Assembly: GCF_023065955.2 (NCBI RefSeq)
Contig: NW_026622841.1
Location: forward strand, 19,713,501-19,777,500
Source: Ursus arctos
Taxonomy: Eukaryota; Chordata; Mammalia; Carnivora; Ursidae
Direction of reading: 5' to 3'
Length of the DNA: 64,000 nt
In this document: in pieces, positions 44,181 through 55,789 of the stretch
Layout of the letters: each line of letters begins with the position of its first letter
Position numbering within the stretch: the stretch's first letter is position 1
Program-made: the position numbers and the translations under genes
Notes under the pieces: generated by a model
What the model was told of the DNA's origin: nothing
The model's input: only the letters and a program-made list of their open reading frames with translations
Database searches by the model: none

Positions 44181-44380
44181 TTTTTTAAAAAAAGATTTTA
44201 TTTATTTATTCGACAGAGATAGAGACAGCCAGTGAGAGAGGGAACACAAGCAGGGGGAGTGGGAGAGGAAGAAGCAGGCTCATAGCGGAGGAGCCTGATG
44301 TTGGGCTCCATCCCATAACGCTGGGATCACGCCCTGAGCCGAAGGCAGACGCTTAACAGCTGTGCCACCCAGGCGCCCCT
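44181..44380 (-). mobile_element. Young SINEC (bear-type)
   Basis: Antisense copy ending 'gtgccacccaggcgcccct'. Flanks 'ataattactct' (44170-44180) and 'ataattattct' (44381-44391) differ at one base. Confidence 0.95.
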
Positions 44381-44490
44381 ATAATTATTCTTGACCAAGG
44401 GCTGGTAGTAAGAGGTGAACATCAAAACATTTTCACTTATGGATATCCTGTCATTTAGACTGATCTTTGTCCAAGGTACTGAGGTAATAA

Positions 44491-44522
44491 TTCATAAAAT
44501 TAGAAATTCATAAAATTAGAAA
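44491..44522 (+). repeat. Exact 16-bp tandem duplication
   Basis: 'ttcataaaattagaaa' occurs twice head to tail. Confidence 0.95.
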
Positions 44523-44723
44523 TATTATATCTTATACATATAAAACCAAGACTTCAGAGGAAAGCTCAAAGTTTCAGATAATGACCCAGATGTTTGCCAC
44601 TGTGGAGCTATGTGTCATCTTGTAGAAATAGTCCACTCTCATTTGGAGGCTGGTCAAAACTATGTCACAAAAATGCATCGTCAAATGCTAGCTAGCTTTG
44701 AAGGCAGGACTCTTGCCCGCCTT

Positions 44724-44735
44724 GCCGCCATTTTG
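44724..44735 (-). promoter_or_regulatory. Candidate YY1-binding motif
   Basis: 'gccgccattttg' is the complement of the strong YY1 consensus (AANATGGCGGC type). The two CpG-containing bases near it are unusual in this CpG-poor window. No promoter is otherwise visible. Confidence 0.45.
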
Positions 44736-44790
44736 TTGTCTACAGATGGGATGAAGTTAATGGTAATAACTTTGACATCACTTTGTTTTG

Positions 44791-44805
44791 CCCCCCCCCC
44801 CCCCC
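44791..44805 (+). repeat. Poly(C) run, 15 nt
   Basis: Uninterrupted C run; prone to slippage and sequencing error. Confidence 0.9.
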
Positions 44806-45354
44806 GTTATTCTTGTAGGGCCCTAGCTCCCTGAAATGTGTACCCTCCTAAAGGATTTATGAAGATCCCAAAGGTCTGTTGCCTGTTCAGCAATAATAGT
44901 ACTCTCTACATTTTTATTTCTTCTCTAAGTTAGCGCTGTCTCTGCTGGGCACCCAGAGGGTCCCCCAGGCACTTCTGCTACTTCCGCTGAGCACCATCTT
45001 GCATACTAGGCACTGTGGTTCGCCATGACAGCTGAGCCGCTGAAGCAGCCGAAACACGAAGGCCACATGGTTTCCTGGCAGGTCCTTTGCACCAGGAACT
45101 GGGTTAACTGCTGGAGGACACAATGGTGAACCAGAAAGGCATGGATCTTTTCTCGTAGAGTACACCCACAGTCCTCATTTCTTTCTCTGCCTCTCTCTCT
45201 CGCTATTTGCTTTACCAATTGTGAACATAATTCCTAAGAGTGCAATAACTCCCATTAAATTCTCTCACTTGTATTGCAAACAGAAATACAATTAAGAGGT
45301 AAACGGTGTGTTTTAGATCTAGATTTAAGTTGACTATATAATTTTTACTGTATT
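44806..45354. other. Anonymous sequence
   Basis: Overlapping minus frames (44914-45165, 45006-45218) have no known domain. No repeat recognised. Confidence 0.35.
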
Positions 45355-45640
45355 TTTTCTAATTAATATATAAAAGCATTATATCTATTCACAGTAGAAA
45401 TTTGGGGAAATCACTTCAAAACACAAAGAGGAACATTAACTGGTAATTCTACCTCCCAGTTACAATTGTTATTAGTATTTGATAAACAGCCTTAAGTTCT
45501 ATGCATATATTTGCATGTATTATTGATTCATAATTGTGTATTTCCACGCCAGATAAATCTGAATTTGTGGGGGTACTATCATTAAGTGGTTTCTTTCTCT
45601 TCCATTTTCAAGCATTTCAATGACACTCACAAATCTCTTC
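45355..45640 (-). mobile_element. Old L1 (L1ME type) relic
   Basis: 'tattcacagtagaaatttgg' followed by 'ttctatgcatatatttgcat' and the poly-pyrimidine 'gtggtttctttctcttccat' resembles antisense L1ME. Confidence 0.5.
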
Positions 45641-45674
45641 CTTCACTCCTTAACACTTAAAAAGATTCTATCCT

Positions 45675-45945
45675 GGGCTGACTTACATCCTGTCCCCCAG
45701 AACTCACCTGCCTGCCACTTAAAATTGTGTCACCTCAGGAAAGTTGATTAAGTGCTGACTTACATCCTGACCCCCAGAGCTCACCTGCCTGCCACTTAAA
45801 ATTGTGTAACCTCAGGAACTTCATTAAATCACTCTGTTTCTCAGTTCCCTTAGTGTAAAATCACGATAGAAATAGTAGTTACTTTATAGGTTGTTGTGAG
45901 TTGAATGCATTAATATGGGTAAAGCAATTCAGATAGCACCTGCTG
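45675..45945 (+). mobile_element. MIR-like element with an internal duplication
   Basis: 'tcactctgtttctcagttcc' and 'gtgagttgaatgcattaata' give the MIR core and 3' part. Upstream, a 77-bp unit is present twice (45677-45830). Confidence 0.6.
45677..45830 (+). repeat. 77-bp tandem duplication
   Basis: Unit 1 (45677-45753) and unit 2 (45754-45830) both begin 'gctgacttacatcctg' and share 'cacctgcctgccacttaaaa'. They differ at a few positions, mostly at the ends. Confidence 0.95.
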
Positions 45946-47029
45946 CGAAACCAGCAGATCTCGTTTGAGTCATTTTAGGAATTGTTCTCCCCTTAAGCTC
46001 AGAGCTTAAGTTTTCCCTTCTCCCCAGCTCCAGTGTGAACCTGGAGTGGCGGGGGGGCTCCCATCTGCTCATCATTCCTCCCTCTTCCTCGTCGGGTCTA
46101 CCTCTTCAGCTCTTGATCCACAGGGACAGAGAAGGGGGTGATATTTGGGGGGGAAAGGACCAAAAGATCTTGCTTAGCAAGGTGAGAGGCTGCAAAATCA
46201 TCTGTGGGATGTTGCAGTTTCTCTGGGTGACATCTCCTAGTGGCAGGTGCCACCCTAAAGAGCAGCTCTGTAATCATGAGCAGTCACTGCTCTTTCTCCC
46301 ATGCTCAGCTCTCCCACCCTAAGGAACGAGTAATCTATTTTCTGTCTTTATAGAATTGCCTGTTCTAAGGATGTAGGGCCATACCAAACAGCTCTTCTTG
46401 CATTATTCTAAAAAGAGAGAGAGAGGAACTATAGGCCCAGTTCCAGTTAATGAGAAAAAGAGCTAATGAATGGCAATTATAGTGAGTGGCACAGAGTGCG
46501 ATCTGCTTTTACACATCATTGGGCATTTTGTATTTTATAGCACTGACAACTTTAGATCTTGTATCTTTTACTAATATAGGTATTATTCACAGTCCTTCCT
46601 GAAGTTGTAACACTCTGTTGAACAGACTCAGGCAAAAATCACAGAATGCCACCCATGCAGATGAATTTTAGCGAGGATTGCTGAGTGTCTTCGGCTTGTG
46701 AAGGATGCTAATTATGGAATAAGGAAATGGGTTCATTTGGTCCCACCAAAGACTGCTCTTACCTTCTGCCATGAAAACCTGTTGGATATGGTATTTGATG
46801 TTCCTTCTGGGGGCTTCCAGAGCCTCAGCTGTGAAACAGAGGAAATAATCTCGCTAGAGGAAGGGAAGAACAGGGAGGCTTTTAAGAGCTCACATTCTAA
46901 ACAAAGCAGGGCTTAGTCTACTCAGTTCATTTCCAGCTCCTTTTCCATTATTTCTCTGCTCCGATTTTAGGATATGACTCTATGGCAGGTTTAGATAAAA
47001 TGTAATGTTAGAGATTCTTTTCCCATAAG
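45946..47029. other. Anonymous sequence
   Basis: Around 46330-46375 'taatctattttctgtcttta' and 'tagaattgcctgttctaagg' form a short antisense L1M piece. Frames at 46035-46322 and 46698-46916 are unrecognised. Confidence 0.4.
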
Positions 47030-47220
47030 GTTTTAAATTGTTTTAAAAAGCATGTAGAAGAGTACAGAAAAGATAAATGTACAGTTCAATGCGTTATCAC
47101 AAAACAAACACACTGTAACCTCCTCGGTCAAGAAGTAGAATATTACCAGCCTCTCTGCAGTTCCATCTTTTTCCAAATAACTATCCCCCCTCTTCTCCCA
47201 AAGATAACTACTTATCTTAG
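47030..47220 (-). mobile_element. L1M 3' region fragment
   Basis: 'taaatgtacagttcaatgcg' followed by 'ggtcaagaagtagaatatta' is the usual antisense L1M sequence. Confidence 0.65.
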
Positions 47221-48774
47221 CTCAATTCCCTGGAAAATAGAATAAGAGGCAAAGATGAAGTGTTAATGCCTTATTTGGCAGTTCAACCTCGAGGCAATAG
47301 AGGGCAAAGGAACAGAAGGATGGAAGGAAGGGGAGTGAATGCAAGGTGGTGCACTCCCAAGCTTGCCATAGTTTGCCTCCATCATGCCGCACCCGGTTGC
47401 TCACACACATGGAAGAGTTCCATGCATTCTGTGTGATGAGGACGCCTGAGCTTCTCAGCGGATACCACAGAGGATAGCCAGGCATGAGTCCGTCATCTGT
47501 GCCCCACCCAAGATGTCCTGCTTCTAGATAAAGGGACTCCAGGAGCGTCAGGCCAGCACAGATGAAACGCTAATGGTGAAACAGACTGAGCTGGAACCAG
47601 ACTTCCCACGCCAAGTGTTTGCCAAATATTTCCAGGCACGTGGCAAGACTCACTTCTTGTCCTCTTCGTGGTGGGGTGAGGGAATGAATAAGTCTTATTC
47701 AGACCTGAGAGTTGTGAGCGGAAGTTACATCTCTCACTTCTGTTCTAAAAGATTCATTATAGGGGTCCTATCCACCAGAACTCTGTGCCGTGGAGATCGT
47801 GTTTGAGATACCATCAGTGAGAGTCAGTGAGCAGATTCGGAGTAGAAGCCCTACCTTCTGTGCAAGATATGTGTGCTAGATACACACCATGAGAAAAAAA
47901 AAAAATTAAACCACTAATTTTATAGGCTTGTTTGTGCTGCAGCAGAAGCCAGCCTGTCCCAGTTGCTCCAACACGGAATATTGTGACGTTCCCTGAAGTC
48001 ATACCTGCAGCCTATGAGGGAGCCAACGTTTGGACACTTGCCAAAGAGTGGATATGAATTAATGCTAACTCGACAAGGATAATCACAGACTATGCCATTG
48101 CAGACCCAGGGAAATAGAGAAATAAATATTTGTTGTGCCCACCACCCAACCCCCATGTTCCCTCTGGTGTATGGAAAATCTAGAACGAGAAGAAGGAGGG
48201 AAGGTGACACAGAAAAACAGACTGTAGTTTCCTCTCCCTTTCATTTTACTGGAGGCATGGATCAAATCTGAGCTGAAAAAAAGATAAAATCAGGGTTCTT
48301 AACTGAATTATTCTATTTCAGAGAGTAATCAAAATGCCACAGATCATCTAAGGCATCTTTAAATCAATAGCAGAAAGAGATTCCAACAGAGCTTGGCTGT
48401 AGACCGTCATTTTTACTCCGAATATCTGTGTTTGGTAAAGGAGTCACATTAGCAAAGGCTAGCATCATCCAAGGATATCCTGGAACTCAGAGCCTATAAG
48501 AAGAGTGATTTCAAACGTACTCATCGCTGAGAAGGATGTGTTCCCCAGGCCATTTACACTGACTTGTCCATGCCTCATTCACGTTATGATCGACACAGAC
48601 ATACAACCGTGACATGTATGCTTTGTCTATCTTCAAATACTACTTGGTTAAATAAGATGAATAGAAATCTTTCTAAAATGCTTTTCCAAAAGTATTAATA
48701 ATTATGGAATGATTTTTGCATTGTTCCTGTGGCTTTATGACAATAAAACCACCACCTTCCCCTTCCACAGGATT
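47221..48774. other. Anonymous sequence
   Basis: About 1.5 kb without a recognised repeat. Several overlapping frames on both strands, the longest 96 codons (47920-48210, -), have no known domain. An A-run lies near 47895-47906. Confidence 0.4.
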
Positions 48775-48870
48775 ATATTTATATTATCGTATATATAAAA
48801 TATTACGCTATATATTATAATGGAATATATTAATGCATTATAGAAATATATTAGTTACATATAAAACATT
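48775..48870. repeat. AT-rich low-complexity tract
   Basis: Long alternating AT with 'atatataaaatatt' motifs. Confidence 0.8.
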
Positions 48871-49525
48871 TCTGAGATAATAGTTCACACATCACTCCAT
48901 TTAAAATGATCCATTTAAAACGTACACGTCAATGAACAAATGTATTCACAATGTTGTGCAACCTTTTTCAGAATCTATTTCTGAACATTTCCACACCCTA
49001 GTAAGAAGCCCTGTACTCGTTAGCAGTCCGTACCCCTTATGCCCCAACTTTCTCATTCCCAGCCCTCAGGAGAATTTTTTAATCTGCTTTCTCTCTTTAT
49101 AGAATTGCCTATTCTGGACATCTAGAAGTGGAATCATAAAATATTCTTTGGTAAGCAGCTTCTTTCACTTAGCATAACGTTTTCAAGGTGCATCAGTATG
49201 TCTCATGAATTAGTACTACACTGATTTTTATTGCCAAATAACATTCCACTGTGTGGCTATTTCAAATTTTATGTCTTCTTTCAGCAGTTGAGGGACATTG
49301 GCGGTGTCTCCATTTGGGGCTATTCTGAAAAATGCTGCTTTGAATGATACGAACAAGTTTTTGTATGGGCACATGTTTCCATTTCTCTTGGGATTTCAGG
49401 TCATGCCGTAACTCCCTGTTCTCCCTTTTTAGGAACTTCCAGGCTGTTTTCCAAACATCTGCATCATTTTACATTCTCACCAGGAGTGTGGGAAGGTTCC
49501 AATTTCAACACTGTCTTTTAATGAA
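48871..49525 (-). mobile_element. L1M ORF2 end and 3' region
   Basis: 'attcacaatgttgtgcaacc', 'agaattgcctattctggaca', 'tttcacttagcataacgttt', 'ggacattggcggtgtctcca' and 'catgtttccatttctcttgg' give a continuous antisense L1M match. Confidence 0.85.
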
Positions 49526-51019
49526 GGGGGAAAAAAAAAAAACCGGAGATGCTGCAGGTGTATTTATGAACCCATGTAAATGAGGCAAGCTTTTTCTACT
49601 TGCAGTGAAAGAAGATACTGGAATTCTCTTAGTTCATCAAGAAAACGATGGCACCATCCTAAAGTTCCTAGATTGCTATCAGGGAGCAGTTTAGATCCTA
49701 CAACAATCTGGCTCAGATGCAGGAAAAAACTAATGCTTTCACCTGTTTTCATTTGTGATTTAATTTTAACTTCTATTCAGCAGCTTTGGTTAAATAAGAA
49801 CATGAGAACTATTTTTATGTGGATAACAATCATCATCTGAGTTTGCATAATGGTAAAAATGTCAAGCTACTCATCAGAAGATGTGGTTTCCCCATGAAAT
49901 TAAAACTGGAAAAAAAAATATTTGAGTCTTCATGCATAAAGTATCACTATCTGTAGTATCCAATTCCTAGCGGGTCCTGTGGCACTTTGCAAAGGAGCTC
50001 AATCAAGTGTCAGTAATGATTTTTACATGTTTTAAAAGGGGGAATCAAATATAGCATCCTAAGTGCCAAGACATTAGAAATCAATATAAAAGATATCTGG
50101 GTATTGTATAAATGGTTATGAAAATTACAAGTGCATTTATCAAAAAAGATTACCTGTTCACGAGTCCTAATGAGAGATCCCATTTGGTGAGCATTTGGCT
50201 AATAACTCAGCAGCTGTGGAGCATTATAACTTAATCTAATTATTCCCAAAGAGATGTGATCTATGTGCCACAAACAAAAACACACGCAGAGAGCAGAAGT
50301 AGGTCTCTCTGTTTCTAACTATTCCAAATGAACCACAGAATGCAGAAAAACAATATTTACCTATGCACCCCCTGTACTCCCAGTGTCATGTTAAGTCCAC
50401 ATCCTCAGTGACAAAGCATCCTAGAGGACAGAAGCAATTATACAGATAATTAAAGGAAAGCAATCACTCATGCCCCCCCACTTTCCCTCTTTATTCCCCC
50501 AATTATCAGAAAATTAACATGAAGTATTTTTTCTTTTAAAAAGTGAACTATAAGAGTTATTGTTTTAATATCCTGCTCGATTTTTCTAGAAAGTCCTATC
50601 AAGTGAGAATTCAATTTTGAGGATTTATTTACTACCCAAAATGGTTAATTTAAGGATTGATGAAATGCCATCCTGCCAGACGTAGAAAATGATATCAAGA
50701 GTCTCTCCCTTCATGGGAATCATCTGAGCTGGGAGATACGACCCTGCTAACAACCGAATGCTTGTTTATTGATTATGCCCTTGATCAAAAATAAAAGATA
50801 TGAAAACCAGTTGGGGACAACTGGAACAATTTGAAGATGGATTGTATAGGAGATGATATGACGGCAGTGTTTTTCAATATTCTTGAATAAAGTCGTGATA
50901 TTGGGATTATCTCTCTGGAGAGGTGTGCTGAACTATCACCAGGGTAAAGTGTCAGGATACCTACAACTTATTTTCAAATGGTTCAGCCAAAAGCAGTCTG
51001 AATATAAAGCAAATGCAAT
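49526..51019. other. Repeat-free stretch
   Basis: About 1.5 kb with no recognised repeat, one of the longer such stretches. Overlapping frames at 49564-49840 on both strands have no known domain. It could hold conserved non-coding elements, but nothing in a single sequence can show that. Confidence 0.4.
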
Positions 51020-51125
51020 AAAACAATGATGACGGGGGAATCTAGGTGGAGAAAAATAGGTGCTGCTTCTTTCCATTCTTTGCAGGTCTATAATTTTTCA
51101 AAATAAATATAATTTGGGGAAGAGA
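51020..51125 (+). mobile_element. L1M 3' terminus fragment
   Basis: 'gggggaatctaggtggagaa' and 'tctataatttttcaaaataa' match an L1M 3' end. Confidence 0.55.
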
Positions 51126-51189
51126 TAGAAGGAAGACACCCTTGCTGCCTATGAAAAAATCTAAATCTTATAATTCCTGACTTAAATGC

Positions 51190-51192
<3 letters not shown>

Positions 51193-51225
<33 letters not shown>
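51193..51225 (+). repeat. (TG)16 microsatellite
   Basis: Uninterrupted TG dinucleotides. Confidence 0.96.
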
Positions 51226-51228
<3 letters not shown>

Positions 51229-51240
51229 CTTATTATCTGC

Positions 51241-51345
51241 CCTGCTGTGAACTGTCCCTCTCTGAGTTACTGTAACACTTTCTGGCCATCCACGGAATTA
51301 GCAATTAGTCATGTTCTGTTCTCAATAAACATCTGCTAATTCAAT
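51241..51345 (+). mobile_element. L2 LINE 3' end
   Basis: 'gaactgtccctctctgagtt' through 'ctcaataaacatctgctaat' resembles the L2 terminus. Confidence 0.45.
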
Positions 51346-51424
51346 TGATTGATGTAGGTTTGAAGCTCCAGCAATCAGTCTCTAACAGATTTTGTAAGAG
51401 CTGATAATAACAACAATATGACAA

Positions 51425-51530
51425 TGACAGCTGCTACTTATCACATGTTCATTGTGCGCCTGGCATAGGGCTAAATATTTCACATAAAGCACATCACATT
51501 ATCTCACTTCGTTTTGATGCAGAATCCTGG
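51425..51530 (-). mobile_element. MIR SINE 3' part
   Basis: 'cattgtgcgcctggcatagg', 'gctaaatatttcacataaag' and 'cacattatctcacttcgttt' match antisense MIR. Confidence 0.7.
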
Positions 51531-52829
51531 ATTGCCTGACAATGCAGGCAACAAAACCCTGATTTACTGTAGTCAAGCGGTTCTCAGCACGCCCTGATAT
51601 TAAAAAAGAATGAAAACCACGATGTTTTCTTTCCTGTGGTCTCACCCAACTGGGAGATGTTTAATGGAGTTTGTACAGCTTTAAAACGCAAGGAAGAAGC
51701 CATTGCCAGGGCAAAATTACCGAGAAACAATTTCCAGAGGCCAAGGTCGGGGCTCTCTTTGTGGATGGTGATGTCACTTTCAGGGCCAGCCGCCCGTGGA
51801 AGAGCCCTGAGGCAGGCAACACGGGGATCCATCAGGGTGCTGGGCTGGCATCTCTATAGATCCTGAATTTGCCCAGGAACCCGCTGATGCTTTTTCAAAA
51901 CATCCCTGTCAACGGGTAAGATTAATTACCAGAAAGAAGCCCGGGGTCTGTTTCCGAGATGGAAGGTTGTCTTTTCCATCTACATAGAGCTGCTTAAATG
52001 ATATCCCATGGCTTTTGTATTAGGTGTCCTTGACTCATGACATTGAGTGAAGAATCCTTTAGGTGCCACTTGGTGCATAAAACTGTGGGAAGTCTGTGGA
52101 GACCATTACGCATGTAGCCACTGGCAAGACAATTTGTCACAGCAGCACTGAGGCTAACCTAGGGTGGGACACGGTTGTTAAGAAAATCATTGAATGAATG
52201 CTACAGAGATGGGAAGTCACTGGCACATTAAAAAAAAAAAAAAGAAGAAGAAGGATAAATGCTCAGTATCTTTTATGTATGATGTTATCTTTGGGTAACT
52301 AAATAAGAGTAACAGTAATTAAAACAAGTGATAATTTTCTATCAGTAAATTATAATGACGTATTGTTGAACGATCTAACTCCTGGAAGAGACAATGTGTT
52401 TATTCGTATTTCTGAATGATTAACTCTAATCGGTGAAGTTTATGTTAATGACTATGCAAAAAAAAAGACTAAAAGGTATTTTCATGGAGAACTCCTTTTT
52501 TGTTTTATAAAGTTCATTCAGTAACCCAGATGGCCCTTAATTTAAAAGAAAAAAAATGGAATCAAATACATTGGGCCACTTTGGCTTTTGGCCCTGTGTT
52601 TTCCTCCCACGATGACATCTGTCTACACAGGACAAACTAAATTGGGTAAAGCAAAGAGAAGATGTGGGCACCTTGTCTTTAGTTAGTCCAACAGTAGATT
52701 TATGAGTGGGGAGCCAGAATGTTGGCACATTCACCTGGCTGGAAACTGCTCTGGGGTTTAGCTTTGCTCAGCTAACTTCATCTCTCATTCCATGTGCCCC
52801 ATTGGCCTTTTTTAGCGCCTCAAACTTGG
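51531..52829. other. Anonymous sequence
   Basis: Overlapping frames at 51584-51866 on both strands sit in a slightly GC-richer patch and have no known domain. A-rich run near 52229-52250. No repeat family recognised. Confidence 0.4.
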
Positions 52830-53445
52830 CCAAGTTATTTCTCACACTACAACCTCTGCTGGCAACTCCTTCTGCCTAGAATGATTTTAAGTCCAGTCTT
52901 CACATAGATGGGTCCTTCTCATCCTCTGGATCTTGGCTTCAATATCGCCTTCTCAGGGAGGTCTTTCCTAAACCTTCATCCATCTAAAATCCTCCACAGG
53001 TAGGGCGCCTGGTGCCTCAGTCAGTTAAGTGTCTGCCTTCAGCTCAGGTTGTGACCTTGGGGTCCCGGGATCGAGCCCCGCATTGGGCTCTCTACTCAGC
53101 AGGGAGTCTGCTTCTCTTTCTCTCTCTATGCTCTCTCTCTCTTCGCTCTCTTTCAAATAAATAAATAAAAATCTTTAAAAATAAAATAAAATCCTCCTCA
53201 GCCACGCATGCCTTTTATTTTCTATCCTCGAATGCTCTTTGTTTCCTTCATAGCACTTACCACAAGTTAAAAATATATTTTGTGTTTTGCTTGTTTGTCG
53301 ATCGCCTGTCTTTTCCACTATTCCGTATGGCCCGTGAAGGGGGAACCCGTGCCTTCTTTGTTTACCATTGTATCTTTAGCATACAGCAGAGACTGTGGCA
53401 GCTGGTGAGTAGTCAATGGATTCTGGCTAAATATATGAATGGATG
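52830..53445 (+). mobile_element. L2 LINE 3' region interrupted by a SINE
   Basis: 'ggcaactccttctgcctaga', 'ttcaatatcgccttctcagg', 'gaggtctttcctaaaccttc' before the SINE and 'catagcacttaccacaagtt', 'ctttgtttaccattgtatct', 'ggtgagtagtcaatggattc' after it are successive parts of L2. One of the better preserved L2 copies here. Confidence 0.82.
53003..53186 (+). mobile_element. SINEC inserted in L2
   Basis: Head 'gggcgcctggtgcctcagtc', B-box-like 'ggatcgagccc', A-rich tail. 'taaaatcctccacag' (52985-52999) and 'taaaatcctcctcag' (53187-53201) are a 15-bp duplication with one mismatch. Confidence 0.95.
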
Positions 53446-53524
53446 GATTCCTAGACATTCATCTCTAACTTGGCCTGAATGAGGAAAGAGGACTAAGTCA
53501 TTTAGACTTGATCAAATTCCTCTT

Positions 53525-53890
53525 TGACCAGTATATGAGGGTTGGCTAGGCTACAGTACAAGATAGATACAAACCTATTTTGGCTTAACACAAGTCTATT
53601 TCTCAGTAATAAAACAGCAGGAGATGGTTGGTTCTAAGTGAACAGACGTGGGTGCAGAGGGACTGAGCAAGCCGACAGCAGCTCTGCGGTCACAGAGCTT
53701 CCAAGCTCACAGTGGGGGTGGACAGCCCAATCAGCCAGAAGGGAAAAGAGCACCAGGGAGTCCACATGGAGGCTTTCAGGGGCTCAGCCTGTCAGTGGTA
53801 CGCATTATTTCCACCTACTAAGACACAGTCACGTGTCTACCCCAGCTGCAAAGAATGCTGGGAAATACAATCTCATTGTTTCTTCTTGAA
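53525..53890. mobile_element. Possible ancient MaLR/LTR-like repeat
   Basis: 'ggttggctaggctacagtac' at the left and 'acacagtcacgtgtctaccc', 'ctgggaaatacaatctcatt' at the right have the layout of a common old mammalian repeat. Family not assigned. Frames at 53638-53978 overlap it and are not supported as genes. Confidence 0.4.
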
Positions 53891-54619
53891 GACTTTGGAT
53901 CCATGTAAGGAAAACGTTTTCTTCTTTTTTTCATGCATCCAACAACTGCTTATTAGAAGTCTGTGTTTACAAACATGAACTGACCCCTTACAGACCAGCA
54001 GGAAAATATATATGTAAATAACTAACAGCCATGCACTAGGAGCCATTCTGTAATACAGATATCTATGAGTGCCATGTAAGAGCACAAGAGGAATAAGGGA
54101 ACTTCAAAGATGTGTTGAAATTTGAAACACGAACATAGTTTGCCAGGTGGACTAGGATTTAATGATGAGAACAATGTTAAATGCACAGTACAGAATTTCA
54201 AACTGCAATGTTATTGGAGTGAAATTTATCATTACATTTCAAATAAATATAATCCGTACAAAGTAAACATTAGAACTTTGGCTATTTATCACAATAAAGA
54301 TATTTCTCCATGAATACATTTTAATATGCTATGCTGTCCATTACGGAGTATGAAAGGCATGAAACAGAGTGTTGCGGAAAAATGGAATCCACTGGGCAAG
54401 GCCAAAACCTACTAAAATTTTATTAGTAAAAATTCAACTTATTATATTTGATAAAAATCAGATTTTTGCTTTTATCCCAGAAGTTCGTTCTCTTAAGGGT
54501 AATATTTGGCTTTGGCTTCAGCATTAGCTAAATGTGGATTTTAACACATGATCATTAGTCACTCAGTTACAATATATATTCTGCGAACTCCGAAGCAATT
54601 ACTCACATAACATATCCTT
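53891..54619. other. Anonymous AT-rich stretch
   Basis: No repeat or gene recognised. Confidence 0.4.
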
Positions 54620-54900
54620 TTTATATAAATGATTTACTACTATGATACATTCAAAAAACAGCTTAATGGTAATATAGATCTGTCCATTCTTCGTGACGTT
54701 GGGTCTCATGATATTGACATCGTCTAGCAATGGAAATCTAAGTTGTCTCTAGGTCTTTATTTTTTGCAAATAATGCTTAATAAACATGGTTTTCACTTAT
54801 CTCTGTGTACTGTTGCCAGTGTATGAGTGACATAATGTCCTAGAGATGGAATTCCTTTTCCTCTGTGTGCACTTTAAACTGTATTGATAGAAAATGCCAT
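54620..54900 (-). mobile_element. Old L1 (L1ME type) relic
   Basis: 'ataaatgatttactactatg' and 'gcaaataatgcttaataaac' plus 'gtcctagagatggaattcct' resemble antisense L1ME. Confidence 0.5.
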
Positions 54901-55028
54901 CAACAATACAAAAAATAGATTGAGGAACCTTAGCTCATAGTAGTTTTTGTTTTTTTTTTTAAATGTATTAATACCTGCATCAAGGCTAAAAATATTAAAA
55001 AGTTTAGAGGAACTAGCTAAAGAAAAAA

Positions 55029-55061
55029 TGTGCGTGCGTGTGTGTGTGTGTGTGTGTGTGT
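55029..55061 (+). repeat. (TG)n microsatellite
   Basis: TG dinucleotides with two early 'cg' interruptions. Confidence 0.95.
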
Positions 55062-55789
55062 ATCTTTTTAAATTCAATCACATTTAAAATAATTTTAATT
55101 GTTAATGAAGGCAAATCAGTCAACATTAATATCTTTAATATCCTTTCCCTCTGTCATTTTATTTGTTACTGTCTTACGAAGACACATGGAAAAAAACAAA
55201 ACAAAACAAAACGCCTCACTAAGGCCTGGTATCCAGTGACTCTTACGCATTCTTTCTAACTGGCGTCCACCAGATGTCTCCCCTCTTCCACTAAGGTGTG
55301 CTTTGCAGGAAGCTATTGCTTTTGGAAGCAACTATTAGTAGAGTAAAACTTAAAATATTTCTTCATAGGATTTGCTTTCTTTTTTAAGGGCACAACTCAT
55401 CCCTTTAAAAATAAACATGAAAATATTTCTTTTAGAACTAGTATCTAACATGAGTCAAAATGGCTTGAGACGAATAGCGCTTGCTCCATTTGGAGGGCGG
55501 GTGGGAAGACAGGACTGTATCCATAATGGAAAAATACTTTCCCCGCCCTCAGGAAAACATCTATATATGGGGGAGTATGTACCTTAATAACATAAAACTG
55601 ATTTACTTAAGAGAATCTACCAACTGAACTAAATTGTTCTCGTGTATTAAGGATACATACCCCCTGATCATTGAAATGCCTTTAATCCTACTTAGATTTC
55701 TATGAGAGCCCTTTTTAATACTTTCAAAGTTTCTCAAAAGTGAGTTTTTCCCAGTATAGCTAAATTATACAAATATTAAATGTTCATTC
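55062..55789. other. Anonymous sequence
   Basis: Contains a short (AAAAC)n-like run near 55193-55212. Frames at 55038-55331 and 55372-55587 are unrecognised. Confidence 0.4.

Noticed and set aside
54874..55077. Frame with a His-Thr repeat
   Set aside because: It is the translation of the TG/CA microsatellite.
55260..55285. Second CTCF-like site 'ccaccagatgtctc'
   Set aside because: Departs from the core at key G positions; too weak to call.
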